The notes under the pieces: generated by a model
What the model was told of the DNA's origin: nothing
The model's input: only the letters and a program-made list of their open reading frames with translations
Databases searched by the model: none
Shown here: piece by piece, positions 43,215 through 50,448 of the stretch
How positions within the stretch are numbered: position 1 is the first letter of the stretch
How the letters are laid out: every line of letters begins with the position of its first letter
Translations under genes and position numbers: made by a program
Assembly: GCA_020848455.1 (NCBI GenBank)
Contig: JADLAB010000353.1
Coordinates: 1 to 55,882, forward strand
Length of the DNA stretch: 55,882 nucleotides
Source: Polyangiaceae bacterium
GTDB taxonomy: Bacteria; Myxococcota_A; Polyangia; Polyangiales; Polyangiaceae
Direction of reading: 5' to 3'

Positions 43215-45761
43215 TCACTCGGCGCGCGCGCGCAGCCGAGCGATGACCGGCCCGTAGAGGGCCGTGTCGATGCCGATCTTCTTGTCGTCGCGCGTGGCGC
43301 GCGTCTTGTCGAGCAGGGCCTGCAGCTTGTCGGCCATGGCCGCGTCGCCCTTGCCGCACAGCCGGTCGAGCACCGACACCGCCGCGTCGCGCACCGAGGC
43401 GCTCTTCATCTTCGGCAGGATCTCGATGAGCTTGTCCTTCGAGCTCTCGTCGCCGAGGATGGCCAGCATGTAGGCCGCCTTCACGCCCTGGAAGGAGGTC
43501 TTCGGATCCTGCGAGGCCGGCTCCTCCATCTTGGCGAGGTAGCACTTCGGACCGTTGCCCTTGCAGGCGTTGAGCAGCGCCTTGACCTGGCGCAGCTGCG
43601 CCGAGTAGTCCTCGCCGACCGAGTCGACCGCCAGCACACCGTCCTTGAGGCAGGTGGGCTCCTTGGAGCCGTCACAGTCGTTGAGCAGACCCTTGGCCGT
43701 GTCGACCTGCGTCGGGTGCAGATCCTTGTCCTTGTCCGCCGTCGGCTTCAGCTTCTCCTTGTAGCACTTCTCGTCCTTCGCATCCTTGCACTCGGTGAGG
43801 ATGGTCTTGGCGAGCGCGACCTCGGGGTACTCGACGAAGGAGTTCTCTTCGCCGCTGAAGGTCGCCTTGGTCTTCTCGATGAAGCAGGCGGCGTCCTTGT
43901 CTTTGCAGGTGCTCAGCATGCTCTTGGCTTCGGTGCGCTCGTCGGTCGTGAGCGTCTTGTCGTCGTCCTTGGCGAAGGGCGCGAGCGCATCCTGGAAGCA
44001 CTTCTTGTCGGCCTCGGTCGGGGCCCCGCCGCCCTTGCCGACGCACTTCTGGTAGACGAGCCGCGCCATCGCCGGCTTCGCGTACTTCTTCACCTCGTCG
44101 AAGGCGTCCTTGAAGCACTCGCGCGCCTCGCACGGCGAGGTGCCGCCCGGGAGCACCGACTTCGCGAGGCCGATGTCCGCCTTGGCGCGGTAGGTCTCGA
44201 GGATCTTGCCGATGCAGGCGTTGTCCATCTCCTTGCAGCCGTCGGTGATCTCCTTGACCATCTTGGCGCGCGCGTCGAAGCCCTTCTGTGCGTCGGCGCC
44301 CGAGGGCTTGATGCGGAGCGCAGCGAGCTTGTCGAGCATGTCGAGCTGGCCCTCGCCCACGAGCTTGAGCGCCAGGAGGAGCGCGGCGCTCTGGATGCTC
44401 GTCAGGGTCCGGGCATCGTCCTCCTTCAGCTCGAGCGCATCCTGCACCGCGAAGGCGGCGATGTCGGGGTCGTAGAACAGGCGCGCCTGGTTGAGCATGA
44501 TGAGCCGCGCGCTGTCCTCGGTGTAGAACTTCGTCTTGGCCGGGGTCTTCGCGTAGACCTCCTTCCACGCGGCCTCGGACTCGTCGCTCTTCGGGAGCTT
44601 CGCGAGCTCGTTGGCGATCTGCGCCTTCAAGACGGCGTCGTCGCCGGCGGCCTTGATCGCGGCGATGAGGGCGCCGGTCGCCTCGGCCCGGCCGAGCGAC
44701 GCGAGGATGATGGCCGCGCTCGCGACGTGCGCGGTGCCGGCCATCTTCTCCTTCTCCTTGTCGTCGACCTTGAGCAGGCCGGTCCAGTCGACGCCGGTGG
44801 TCGGCGGGCCGCTGCGCTTGGCGGCCTCGGCCGTCGCCTTGATGGCGTCGAGGTTCACCTTCTTCGAGAAGTCGACGATGTCCTTGTCGTCGCTCGTCAG
44901 CACCTTGAGGGCGGCCTCCATGCTCGGCTTGCCGACGCGAATGAGGGCGATGAGCGCGGTCGTCCCGATGCCCCACTTGGCCTTGTAGGGCGAGATGACG
45001 GCCTTGATGAGCGACGGCACCGCCTTCTTGCTCTTCAGGTAGCCGAGCAGCTTCGCCGACGTCGCCTGCCAGAACTGCTCGTTGCTCGCCGCCGTCATGT
45101 CGGTGAGCGTGTTGTCGAACGGCTTGTCGAGCGTCTTGATGAGCTGGTCTTCCCAGGCGGGGTCGAGCAGGTCGATGAGCGCCCCGTCGACCGTCTGGTA
45201 GAAGGTCTTGTTCTGCGCCTTCTTCGAGGAGGCCGGCAGCGCGAGGAACAGCTTGAGGAGCGCGCCGGAGGCGGCCTTCAGCTTCATCGAGCCGACCGCG
45301 CGCACGACGTTGTTCATCGCCGAGTCGATCTCGCCCGGGCGCCCCTGGTCGGCCTTGTAGGCGTCCATCGCCTTGACGAGCGCGTCGGCGGCCTTCTCGT
45401 GGCGCGAATCGGCCAGCATGTTGAGCAGCTTGGCCTGCAGCACCTCTTCGAGCTCGCCGCTCGACGCCACCGTGGCGAGCGGCTCGACGATCTTGTCGAG
45501 CAGGGCCTTGACCTTGGCGTCCTCGAGCGGCGCGTCCCGGTTCTCGGCCTGGCTCATGTGGTCGTTGAACATCTGGAGCAGACGCTCGACCGCCGCGTTG
45601 CGCTTGCCAGGCTTGGTGAGCCGGTCGACGTGCGTCATCGGGTCGCGCTCGTCGCCACCACAGCCGGTCACCGACACCGCGGCCACGAGCGCCGAGGGCA
45701 CCGCGAGCCCGATGAGCACGGCCCCAACCATCGAGCGCACACGACGCACCGAACGCACCAT
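43215..45761 (-). CDS. Large lipoprotein with HEAT-like N half and Cys-paired repeats
   Basis: An 848-residue lipoprotein (SVTGC, cysteine about residue 34). The N-terminal 500 residues are Lys/Ala-rich HEAT-like helices (VLQAKLLNMLADSRHEKAADALVKAM, AVPSLIKAVISPYK). Residues about 505-740 hold at least seven repeats with two cysteines each, on a pattern AKxxLxxCK(D/G)x(4-6)C(F/Y), e.g. LTECKDAKDEKCY and LLNACKGNGPKCY. HEAT-like helices resume at the C terminus. Paired cysteines in an exported protein suggest disulfide-clamped helical hairpins. Start at ATG 45761 behind CAGGAGGA with 6-nt spacing, the best ribosome site in the area. Function unknown; a scaffold is likely. Confidence 0.82.
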   Translation of the reverse strand: MVRSVRRVRSMVGAVLIGLAVPSALVAAVSVTGCGGDERDPMTHVDRLTKPGKRNAAVERLLQMFNDHMSQAENRDAPLEDAKVKALLDKIVEPLATVASSGELEEVLQAKLLNMLADSRHEKAADALVKAMDAYKADQGRPGEIDSAMNNVVRAVGSMKLKAASGALLKLFLALPASSKKAQNKTFYQTVDGALIDLLDPAWEDQLIKTLDKPFDNTLTDMTAASNEQFWQATSAKLLGYLKSKKAVPSLIKAVISPYKAKWGIGTTALIALIRVGKPSMEAALKVLTSDDKDIVDFSKKVNLDAIKATAEAAKRSGPPTTGVDWTGLLKVDDKEKEKMAGTAHVASAAIILASLGRAEATGALIAAIKAAGDDAVLKAQIANELAKLPKSDESEAAWKEVYAKTPAKTKFYTEDSARLIMLNQARLFYDPDIAAFAVQDALELKEDDARTLTSIQSAALLLALKLVGEGQLDMLDKLAALRIKPSGADAQKGFDARAKMVKEITDGCKEMDNACIGKILETYRAKADIGLAKSVLPGGTSPCEARECFKDAFDEVKKYAKPAMARLVYQKCVGKGGGAPTEADKKCFQDALAPFAKDDDKTLTTDERTEAKSMLSTCKDKDAACFIEKTKATFSGEENSFVEYPEVALAKTILTECKDAKDEKCYKEKLKPTADKDKDLHPTQVDTAKGLLNDCDGSKEPTCLKDGVLAVDSVGEDYSAQLRQVKALLNACKGNGPKCYLAKMEEPASQDPKTSFQGVKAAYMLAILGDESSKDKLIEILPKMKSASVRDAAVSVLDRLCGKGDAAMADKLQALLDKTRATRDDKKIGIDTALYGPVIARLRARAE

Positions 45762-45849
45762 GACATCCTCCTGCCTAGACGTGCCAGAACCGAGCCACCG
45801 CCACGCCCACCCGAGCGCACATGGTGACCGGGCGGGCTCGCACGAGCGC

Positions 45850-45869
45850 CCCGCACCGTGCGGTGCGGG
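45850..45869. other. Perfect 9-bp-stem hairpin in the spacer before the Cys-repeat lipoprotein
   Basis: CCCGCACCG (45850-45858), a 2-nt loop, CGGTGCGGG (45861-45869). It lies 100 bp downstream of the CysQ-like stop and about 80 bp upstream of the lipoprotein start, both on the minus strand. It could end the upstream transcript, be an operator, or sit in the leader RNA of the lipoprotein. There is no U-tract. Confidence 0.5.
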
Positions 45870-45892
45870 CCGACGCGGCCCAGGCGCCGAGA

Positions 45893-45921
45893 AACTAAGC
45901 CGGTACCGAGGATGGTGTCAA
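45893..45921 (-). promoter_or_regulatory. Possible promoter for the Cys-repeat lipoprotein
   Basis: On the minus strand a perfect TTGACA (45921-45916) is followed after 17 bp by TTAGTT (45898-45893), a weak -10 box. It lies just upstream of the hairpin at 45850, so the hairpin would fall in the leader of this transcript. Confidence 0.35.
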
Positions 45922-45970
45922 CGCGCGCGGAGAGGCTCGGAGAAGCTCCCCGGGGGCAGCGGCGCCGACA

Positions 45971-46852
45971 CTAGCGCGGGGCGCGGCCCCCCACCTCGGC
46001 GACACGGCCCAGGATCTCCGCGTGCAGGAGGCCGTTCGTCGCGCAGAGGCCGCGGCCGAGCGCGAGCTCGGGCTCGGCGTAGTCGATGGGCGCCCCGCGG
46101 AGGTCGGTCAGCCGCCCGCCGGCCGCCGCGAGCACCGCCTCCGGGCCGCAGCTGTCCCACTTCTTCACACCCGGACCGTCGTGGACGTACACGTCCGCGA
46201 GGTCGCGACACAGGCGCGCCACCTTCACGCCGACCGAGCCGCAGCGCTCGACCGGCGCCGGTGTGCCGAGCGCGGCGTGCAGCGGGCCGACGAGCGGCGC
46301 CGCGTGCGAGCGGCTCGCGACGACGCGCGCCTCGGCGCCCGTCCTGCGGCGAGAGACGCGGAGCGGTGCCCTGCCGCCGGCGGCGTCCTCCCACCACGCC
46401 TCGCCGCCCACGCGCCCGGCGTAGACTTCGCCGCTCACGGGCAGCGCCAGGACGCCGAGCGCGGGCCGACCCGCGTCGCACAGGCCGATCATGACCGCGA
46501 ACTCGCCGTTGCGCGCCAGGAACTCGCGCGTGCCGTCGAGCGGGTCGACGAAGAAGACGCGCGGCCGGGCGAGCGCCCGCGCCACGGCCACGTCCGCCCC
46601 CGGCTCCGCGGCGCTCTCCTCGGCCACGATGCCCGCCTCCGGGAACGCGCGCGCGAGCTCGCGACAGATGAGATCGTTCGCGGCCCGGTCGGCGCGCGTG
46701 ACGGGGTCGCCGGGCCCCTTGTACGCGACCTCGAGGTCGGAGGCGCCGTACGCATCGAGCACGAGCGTCGCGGCGCGCCGGGCGATCGCCACGACCACGC
46801 CGAGCTCGTCGGCGGGCGAGGACGCCGGCGCACGCACCTCGTGCCCGCTCAT
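45971..46852 (-). CDS. CysQ/inositol-monophosphatase family phosphatase
   Basis: A 293-residue Mg-dependent phosphatase. Family motifs: GDPVTRADRAAND, VAEESAAEPG (metal Glu), FVDPLDGTREFLARNGEF (DPLDGT core) and KKWDSCGPEAVLAAAGG (WD...GP). The spacing and the KKWDSCGPEA end are closer to CysQ (3'-phosphoadenosine 5'-phosphate phosphatase) than to inositol monophosphatase, but the substrate is not proved. Its ATG overlaps the aldo/keto reductase stop (ATGA), so the pair is co-translated. Confidence 0.88.
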   Translation of the reverse strand: MSGHEVRAPASSPADELGVVVAIARRAATLVLDAYGASDLEVAYKGPGDPVTRADRAANDLICRELARAFPEAGIVAEESAAEPGADVAVARALARPRVFFVDPLDGTREFLARNGEFAVMIGLCDAGRPALGVLALPVSGEVYAGRVGGEAWWEDAAGGRAPLRVSRRRTGAEARVVASRSHAAPLVGPLHAALGTPAPVERCGSVGVKVARLCRDLADVYVHDGPGVKKWDSCGPEAVLAAAGGRLTDLRGAPIDYAEPELALGRGLCATNGLLHAEILGRVAEVGGRAPR

Positions 46853-47820
46853 GTCGCGATCCCGTAGCGCTTGAGCCGGGTCGAGAGGTCCGCGAGCGCC
46901 GTGTCCGGCAGGTAGCGCGGACCGGGTCCCGCCTCGCGCACGAGCTCGTCGAGCTGGCGCACCCGGCGCGGCCCGAGGACCACGCTCGTGACGAGCGCGT
47001 TGGCGAGCGCGAAGCGCAGGGCCGCGGCCCGCAGGCTCAGGACCTCGCCGCCGACCAGGGGCCGGAGCGCGTCGAGCTGCCGCAGCCGGTGGCGGAGCTC
47101 GTTCGGCTTCCAGCGGAGCGCGCGGTGGTCGCCCTCCTCGAACACCCTTTCCGGACCCCAGTGGCCGGTGAGCAGGCCGTGCGCGAGCACGCTGCGCGCG
47201 AGCACCGCCGTCGGCCCCGCCACGAGCTCGTCGCTGAGGCGGTGCAGATCGCGCGCCGCGAACGGGTTGTAGGCGAGCTCCACCACGTCGGCCCCGAGCG
47301 CGATCGCCCGGTGGGCGACGTCGTAGCTGCCGGCGCTCACACCCCAGGCCTCGAGCTTGCCCTCGGTGACGAGCTGCTGCAGAAAGTAGGCCGCGTCGCG
47401 CTCGCGCAGCACGGGCTCGCTCGGGTTGTGCAGGAGCACGACGTCGAGCTTGTCGCGCCGGAGCCGCTCGCGGCTCGCCTCGAAGGCGCGCCCGAGGCTC
47501 GCGGGGTCGAAGCGCTTGTCGGCGGCCGCCTCCGGCCCGTCGCCGGCCTCGGCGCGCAAGGTCCCGATCTTGGTCACGATCCGGACCGACGTGCCCGCGA
47601 GCCGCGCGCCGAGCTTCTGCTCCATCGCGCCGCGCCCGTACACGTCCGCCGTCTCGAAGAGCGTGATGCCGAGCTCGAGCGCGCGGTCGATGACCCGGTC
47701 CACCTCGGCGTCGGCGACCGGCCCGTAGCCGTCGCCGGACAGTCCCCAGGTGCCGAGCGCGAGCTCGCTCACCTCGTGGCCGAGCCGGCCGAAGGGACGG
47801 GTACGCACGGCCGGAACCAT
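46849..47820 (-). CDS. Aldo/keto reductase
   Basis: A 323-residue NADPH-dependent oxidoreductase with a TIM-barrel fold. Motifs: LALGTWGLSGDGYG, LFETADVYGRGAMEQKLG (catalytic Asp and Tyr), VTKIG (Lys), VVLLHNPSEP (His), and the C-terminal cofactor region SVVLGPRRVRQLDEL. All four members of the D-Y-K-H tetrad are present. ATG 47820 is preferred; longer in-frame starts lie in the rpmI leader region. The partner gene encodes a CysQ-like phosphatase; no shared pathway is evident. It is divergent from rpmI. Confidence 0.88.
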   Translation of the reverse strand: MVPAVRTRPFGRLGHEVSELALGTWGLSGDGYGPVADAEVDRVIDRALELGITLFETADVYGRGAMEQKLGARLAGTSVRIVTKIGTLRAEAGDGPEAAADKRFDPASLGRAFEASRERLRRDKLDVVLLHNPSEPVLRERDAAYFLQQLVTEGKLEAWGVSAGSYDVAHRAIALGADVVELAYNPFAARDLHRLSDELVAGPTAVLARSVLAHGLLTGHWGPERVFEEGDHRALRWKPNELRHRLRQLDALRPLVGGEVLSLRAAALRFALANALVTSVVLGPRRVRQLDELVREAGPGPRYLPDTALADLSTRLKRYGIAT

Positions 47821-47844
47821 ACACGCTCCGGGCCGGCGTGTCGC

Positions 47845-47874
47845 TTGACAGGGCGGCCCCCGTCTGCTCATATG
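47845..47874 (+). promoter_or_regulatory. Sigma-70 promoter for rpmI-rplT
   Basis: Perfect TTGACA (47845-47850), 18-bp spacer, CATATG (47869-47874). About 155 nt of leader follow, with a 7-bp stem (TCTGCGC with GCGCAGA, about 47903-47929) and a smaller GCCTC/GAGGC hairpin near 47971-47987, in line with ribosomal-protein autoregulation. Confidence 0.55.
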
Positions 47875-48030
47875 CGCGGCCCCGCGTGGACTGCGTCTGC
47901 GCTGGGCGATCACGGGCGCAGAGCCGCGCGTGGTCGCACTTCCCGCACGCATCTCGGCGGGCGCCGGCAACGGCCTCTTTTGCGGAGGCGGCCCCCGAGA
48001 GCGCAACGTGTAGCGTATGAGGAGCTACCC

Positions 48031-48228
48031 ATGCCCAAGATGAAGACCAACCGCGCCGCTGCCAAGCGCTTCAAGCTCACCGGCGGCGGCCACGTGCGCC
48101 GCTCCAAGGGCGGCCTGCAGCACGGCATGATCAGCAAGAACCGCAAGCGCTGCCGTCGCCTCCGCAAGAACGACATGGTCGACAACACCATGGAGAGGCG
48201 CATCAAGACGCTCCTGCCCTACGGCTGA
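48031..48228 (+). CDS. rpmI: 50S ribosomal protein L35
   Basis: A 65-residue basic ribosomal protein; MPKMKTNRAAAKRFKLTG and the GMISKNRKRCRRL region are typical of L35. ATG 48031 follows GAGGAG. It is usually preceded by infC; here the promoter and leader come first and the divergent aldo/keto reductase beyond, so infC lies elsewhere. Confidence 0.97.
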   Translation: MPKMKTNRAAAKRFKLTGGGHVRRSKGGLQHGMISKNRKRCRRLRKNDMVDNTMERRIKTLLPYG

Positions 48229-48261
48229 GCGGGAGCGCCCCGAGCGATGCGAGGCTGAGTC

Positions 48262-48606
48262 ATGCGAGTCAAACGCGGAGTCAAGGCGCGCCGCAGGCGC
48301 AACCGGGTCCTGAAGGCGGCCGAGGGTTTCTTCGGCGGTCGCAAGAACCGCATCAAGCAGACCATGGAGGTCGTGCGCTGCTCGTGGGCGTACTCCTTCT
48401 ACGGCCGCCGTCAGCGCAAGCGCGACATGCGGCGGCTCTGGATCGTGCGCATCAACGCCGGCGCGCGCCAGAACGGGTTGTCCTACAGCAAGCTCGTGCA
48501 CGGCCTGAAGAAGGCCTCGATCGGGCTCGATCGCAAGATCCTCGCGGATCTCGCGGTGCGTGATCCGGCCGCCTTCAGCGCGGTCGTCAAGGCCGCAGCG
48601 GCCTAG
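48262..48606 (+). CDS. rplT: 50S ribosomal protein L20
   Basis: A 114-residue rRNA-binding assembly protein. Typical motifs: [50 protein letters not shown] and [23 protein letters not shown]. It follows rpmI after 33 bp. In other bacteria L20 represses its own operon by binding leader RNA, which may be why a leader precedes rpmI. Confidence 0.97.
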   Translation: MRVKRGVKARRRRNRVLKAAEGFFGGRKNRIKQTMEVVRCSWAYSFYGRRQRKRDMRRLWIVRINAGARQNGLSYSKLVHGLKKASIGLDRKILADLAVRDPAAFSAVVKAAAA

Positions 48607-48719
48607 CCTGAGGAGCTTCGCCCGCCCCGGACCCAGCACGGGGCGGCGAGCGCGGCGCGGCGCGGGCGTGGAGCGCCTCGCGCCGCACGCGTTTTGTCGA
48701 CCGGGACCTGCCGACGCCC

Positions 48720-49820
48720 ATGACCGACCCGACCGCCCCAGAGTCCGCCGCCCGCCGCATCGAGGTGGGCCTCACCACCCTCGGCGACGGCTTTCGCGAC
48801 GAGTTCGCGCGCGCCGCGGACGAGCACGCCCTGCGCGCGGCGCAAGCCAAGGTGCTCGGCAAGAAGGGCGACCTCACGCAGCTGCTCGCCCTCATGCGCG
48901 ACGTCGGGACGGCCGACCGGCCGCGCATCGGCGCGCTCGTCAACACCTTCAAGGCCGAGGTCGAGCGGGCGTTCGCCGCGCGCCTGCAGGAGCTCGGCGA
49001 GGCCGCCCGGCGGGCGGAGCTCGAGGGCACGCCAGCCGACCTCACCCTCCCGGGTCGGCTGGAGCTCCGGCGCGGGCATGCGCACCCCATCGCGCAGGTG
49101 CGCGACGAGGTGCTCGACGTGTTCCGCGACCTCGGCTTCGCGGTCGCCGACGGGCCCGAGGTCGAGCTCGAGGAGGTCAACTTCACGAAGCTCGCCTTCC
49201 CGCCGGACCACCCGGCGACGGACATGCAGGACGGCTTCTGGGTCGACGTCGCGCGCCGCGGCGCGGCCTCCCCGGCGCGGGCGCTGCTGCGCACGCACAC
49301 GACGACCGTGCAGGTGCGCGAGCTCATGGCGCGCAAACCACCGCTCGCCGTGGTGAGCGCCGGGGCCGTCTACCGCCGCGACGACGACGTCACGCACTCG
49401 CCCATGTTCCACCAGATCGACGGCTTTCTCGTCGACGAGAACGTGAGCTTCGCCGAGCTGAAGGGCGCGCTCACCGCGTTCGCGCGCGGCATGTACGGTG
49501 CCGACGCGCCCGTCCGCTTCCGGCCGAGCTACTTCCCGTTCGTCGAGCCGGGGGCCGAGCTCGACGTGGGCTGCGTGTTCTGCCGGCCCGGCGACGGGAG
49601 CCGCGCGAGCTGCCGCATCTGCAAGGCCACCGGGTGGCTCGAGGTGCTCGGCTGCGGCATGATCCACCCCGAGGTGTTCGAGCACTGCGGCCTCGACCCG
49701 GAGCGCTACACCGGCTTCGCCTTCGGCATGGGGCTCGACCGGGTGGCGATGCTGCGCTTCGGCATCCCCTCGATCCGGCTGCTCTTCGAGAACGACCCGC
49801 GCTTTCTCGAGCAATTCTGA
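48720..49820 (+). CDS. pheS: Phenylalanyl-tRNA synthetase alpha subunit
   Basis: Catalytic subunit of the (alpha-beta)2 synthetase that charges tRNA-Phe. The 366-residue product has an N-terminal coiled coil (about 1-100, KKGDLTQLLALMRDV), then class II motifs: GPEVELEEVNFTKLAFPPDHPATDMQD, LLRTHTTTVQVR (motif 2 region), PMFHQIDGFLVDENVSFAELKG and GFAFGMGLDRVAMLRFGI (motif 3). A CxxC...CxxC group (CVFC, CRIC) sits in the insertion near residue 286. The beta-subunit gene pheT, its usual neighbour, is absent; a sigma factor follows instead. Confidence 0.96.
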   Translation: MTDPTAPESAARRIEVGLTTLGDGFRDEFARAADEHALRAAQAKVLGKKGDLTQLLALMRDVGTADRPRIGALVNTFKAEVERAFAARLQELGEAARRAELEGTPADLTLPGRLELRRGHAHPIAQVRDEVLDVFRDLGFAVADGPEVELEEVNFTKLAFPPDHPATDMQDGFWVDVARRGAASPARALLRTHTTTVQVRELMARKPPLAVVSAGAVYRRDDDVTHSPMFHQIDGFLVDENVSFAELKGALTAFARGMYGADAPVRFRPSYFPFVEPGAELDVGCVFCRPGDGSRASCRICKATGWLEVLGCGMIHPEVFEHCGLDPERYTGFAFGMGLDRVAMLRFGIPSIRLLFENDPRFLEQF

Positions 49821-49987
49821 GGGCTCTGCCGTCCGCGCTCGGCGCCGACACGCACCGCCGACGCGCCGGCACGAACGCGACGCCCCGGTCGACCGCCGCG
49901 GCGCGGGTCCCGAAAGCTTTGGCCCCCGTCGCGCGTAGTTAGAACCGAGGCCTACGCCGAGTCCAAGGACCACAAACGACTATCGCC

Positions 49988-50002
49988 TGGCACCGCTCTT
50001 GC
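49988..50002 (+). promoter_or_regulatory. Sigma-54 (-24/-12) promoter upstream of a sigma-70 factor gene
   Basis: TGGCAC (49988-49993), 5 bp, TTGC (49999-50002): an exact match to the sigma-54 consensus core, with the invariant GG and GC 10 bp apart. It faces the downstream sigma-70-family gene. Confidence 0.7.
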
Positions 50003-50056
50003 GAGCCAGCAAATCGACCCCATGTTCTATGGCACGTCCCGACAGCGCAAGCCAGC

Positions 50057-50071
50057 TGGCACGGAGCGTGC
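50057..50071 (+). promoter_or_regulatory. Second, weaker sigma-54-like element
   Basis: TGGCACG (50057-50063), GAGC, GTGC (50068-50071) followed by T: the GG-N10-GC spacing is kept, with one mismatch in the -12 box. It lies 69 bp after the first element. A further TGGCAC at 50030 lacks a -12 partner. Confidence 0.4.
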
Positions 50072-50448
50072 TCACCTCCCGATCGAACCCTCAGCAAGAA
50101 AACCTGCGTTCCGCCGTTCTCCCGGAATCAACCGACCCCCTGGTCCGTTGAGCCCCGTCCCTCGACCGGCCCGGCCCCGCCCCGTGCGGTAGCCGGGTCC
50201 CCTGCCCCTGAACCCGGGCCACGGCCACGCACCGCAAAGACCTCATGAGCCTTCCGTCCGCCGCCTCGACCCTCCGACAGAGCCCGCGCCGCGTGCGCTC
50301 GGCCCCTGCCGCGCGGGCCACCGGCAGCCGCAAGCCCGCGCGCTCGGCTCCGCCCCCCTCGTCGACGACCCGCAGCGCCGCTGCCGGCCGGAGCGCGGCG
50401 GGCAGCCGGGCAGCATCCGCCGCCATCCCCACGCTCGAGGAGACGACC

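Larger units (their letters stand above)
49821..50448 (+). other. Long spacer with sigma-54 promoter elements, no gene assigned
   Basis: The stretch from pheS to the preferred sigma-factor start is 628 bp. About 49880-50110 is relatively AT-rich and holds the -24/-12 elements. From 50245 an open frame runs into the sigma-factor gene, giving a Ser/Ala/Arg-rich 68-residue segment that may be N-terminal extension or leader. I see no tRNA or other gene here. Confidence 0.6.

Noticed and set aside
50030-50035. A third sigma-54 promoter
   Set aside because: TGGCAC is present but no GC lies 10 bp after the GG, so the -12 element is missing.
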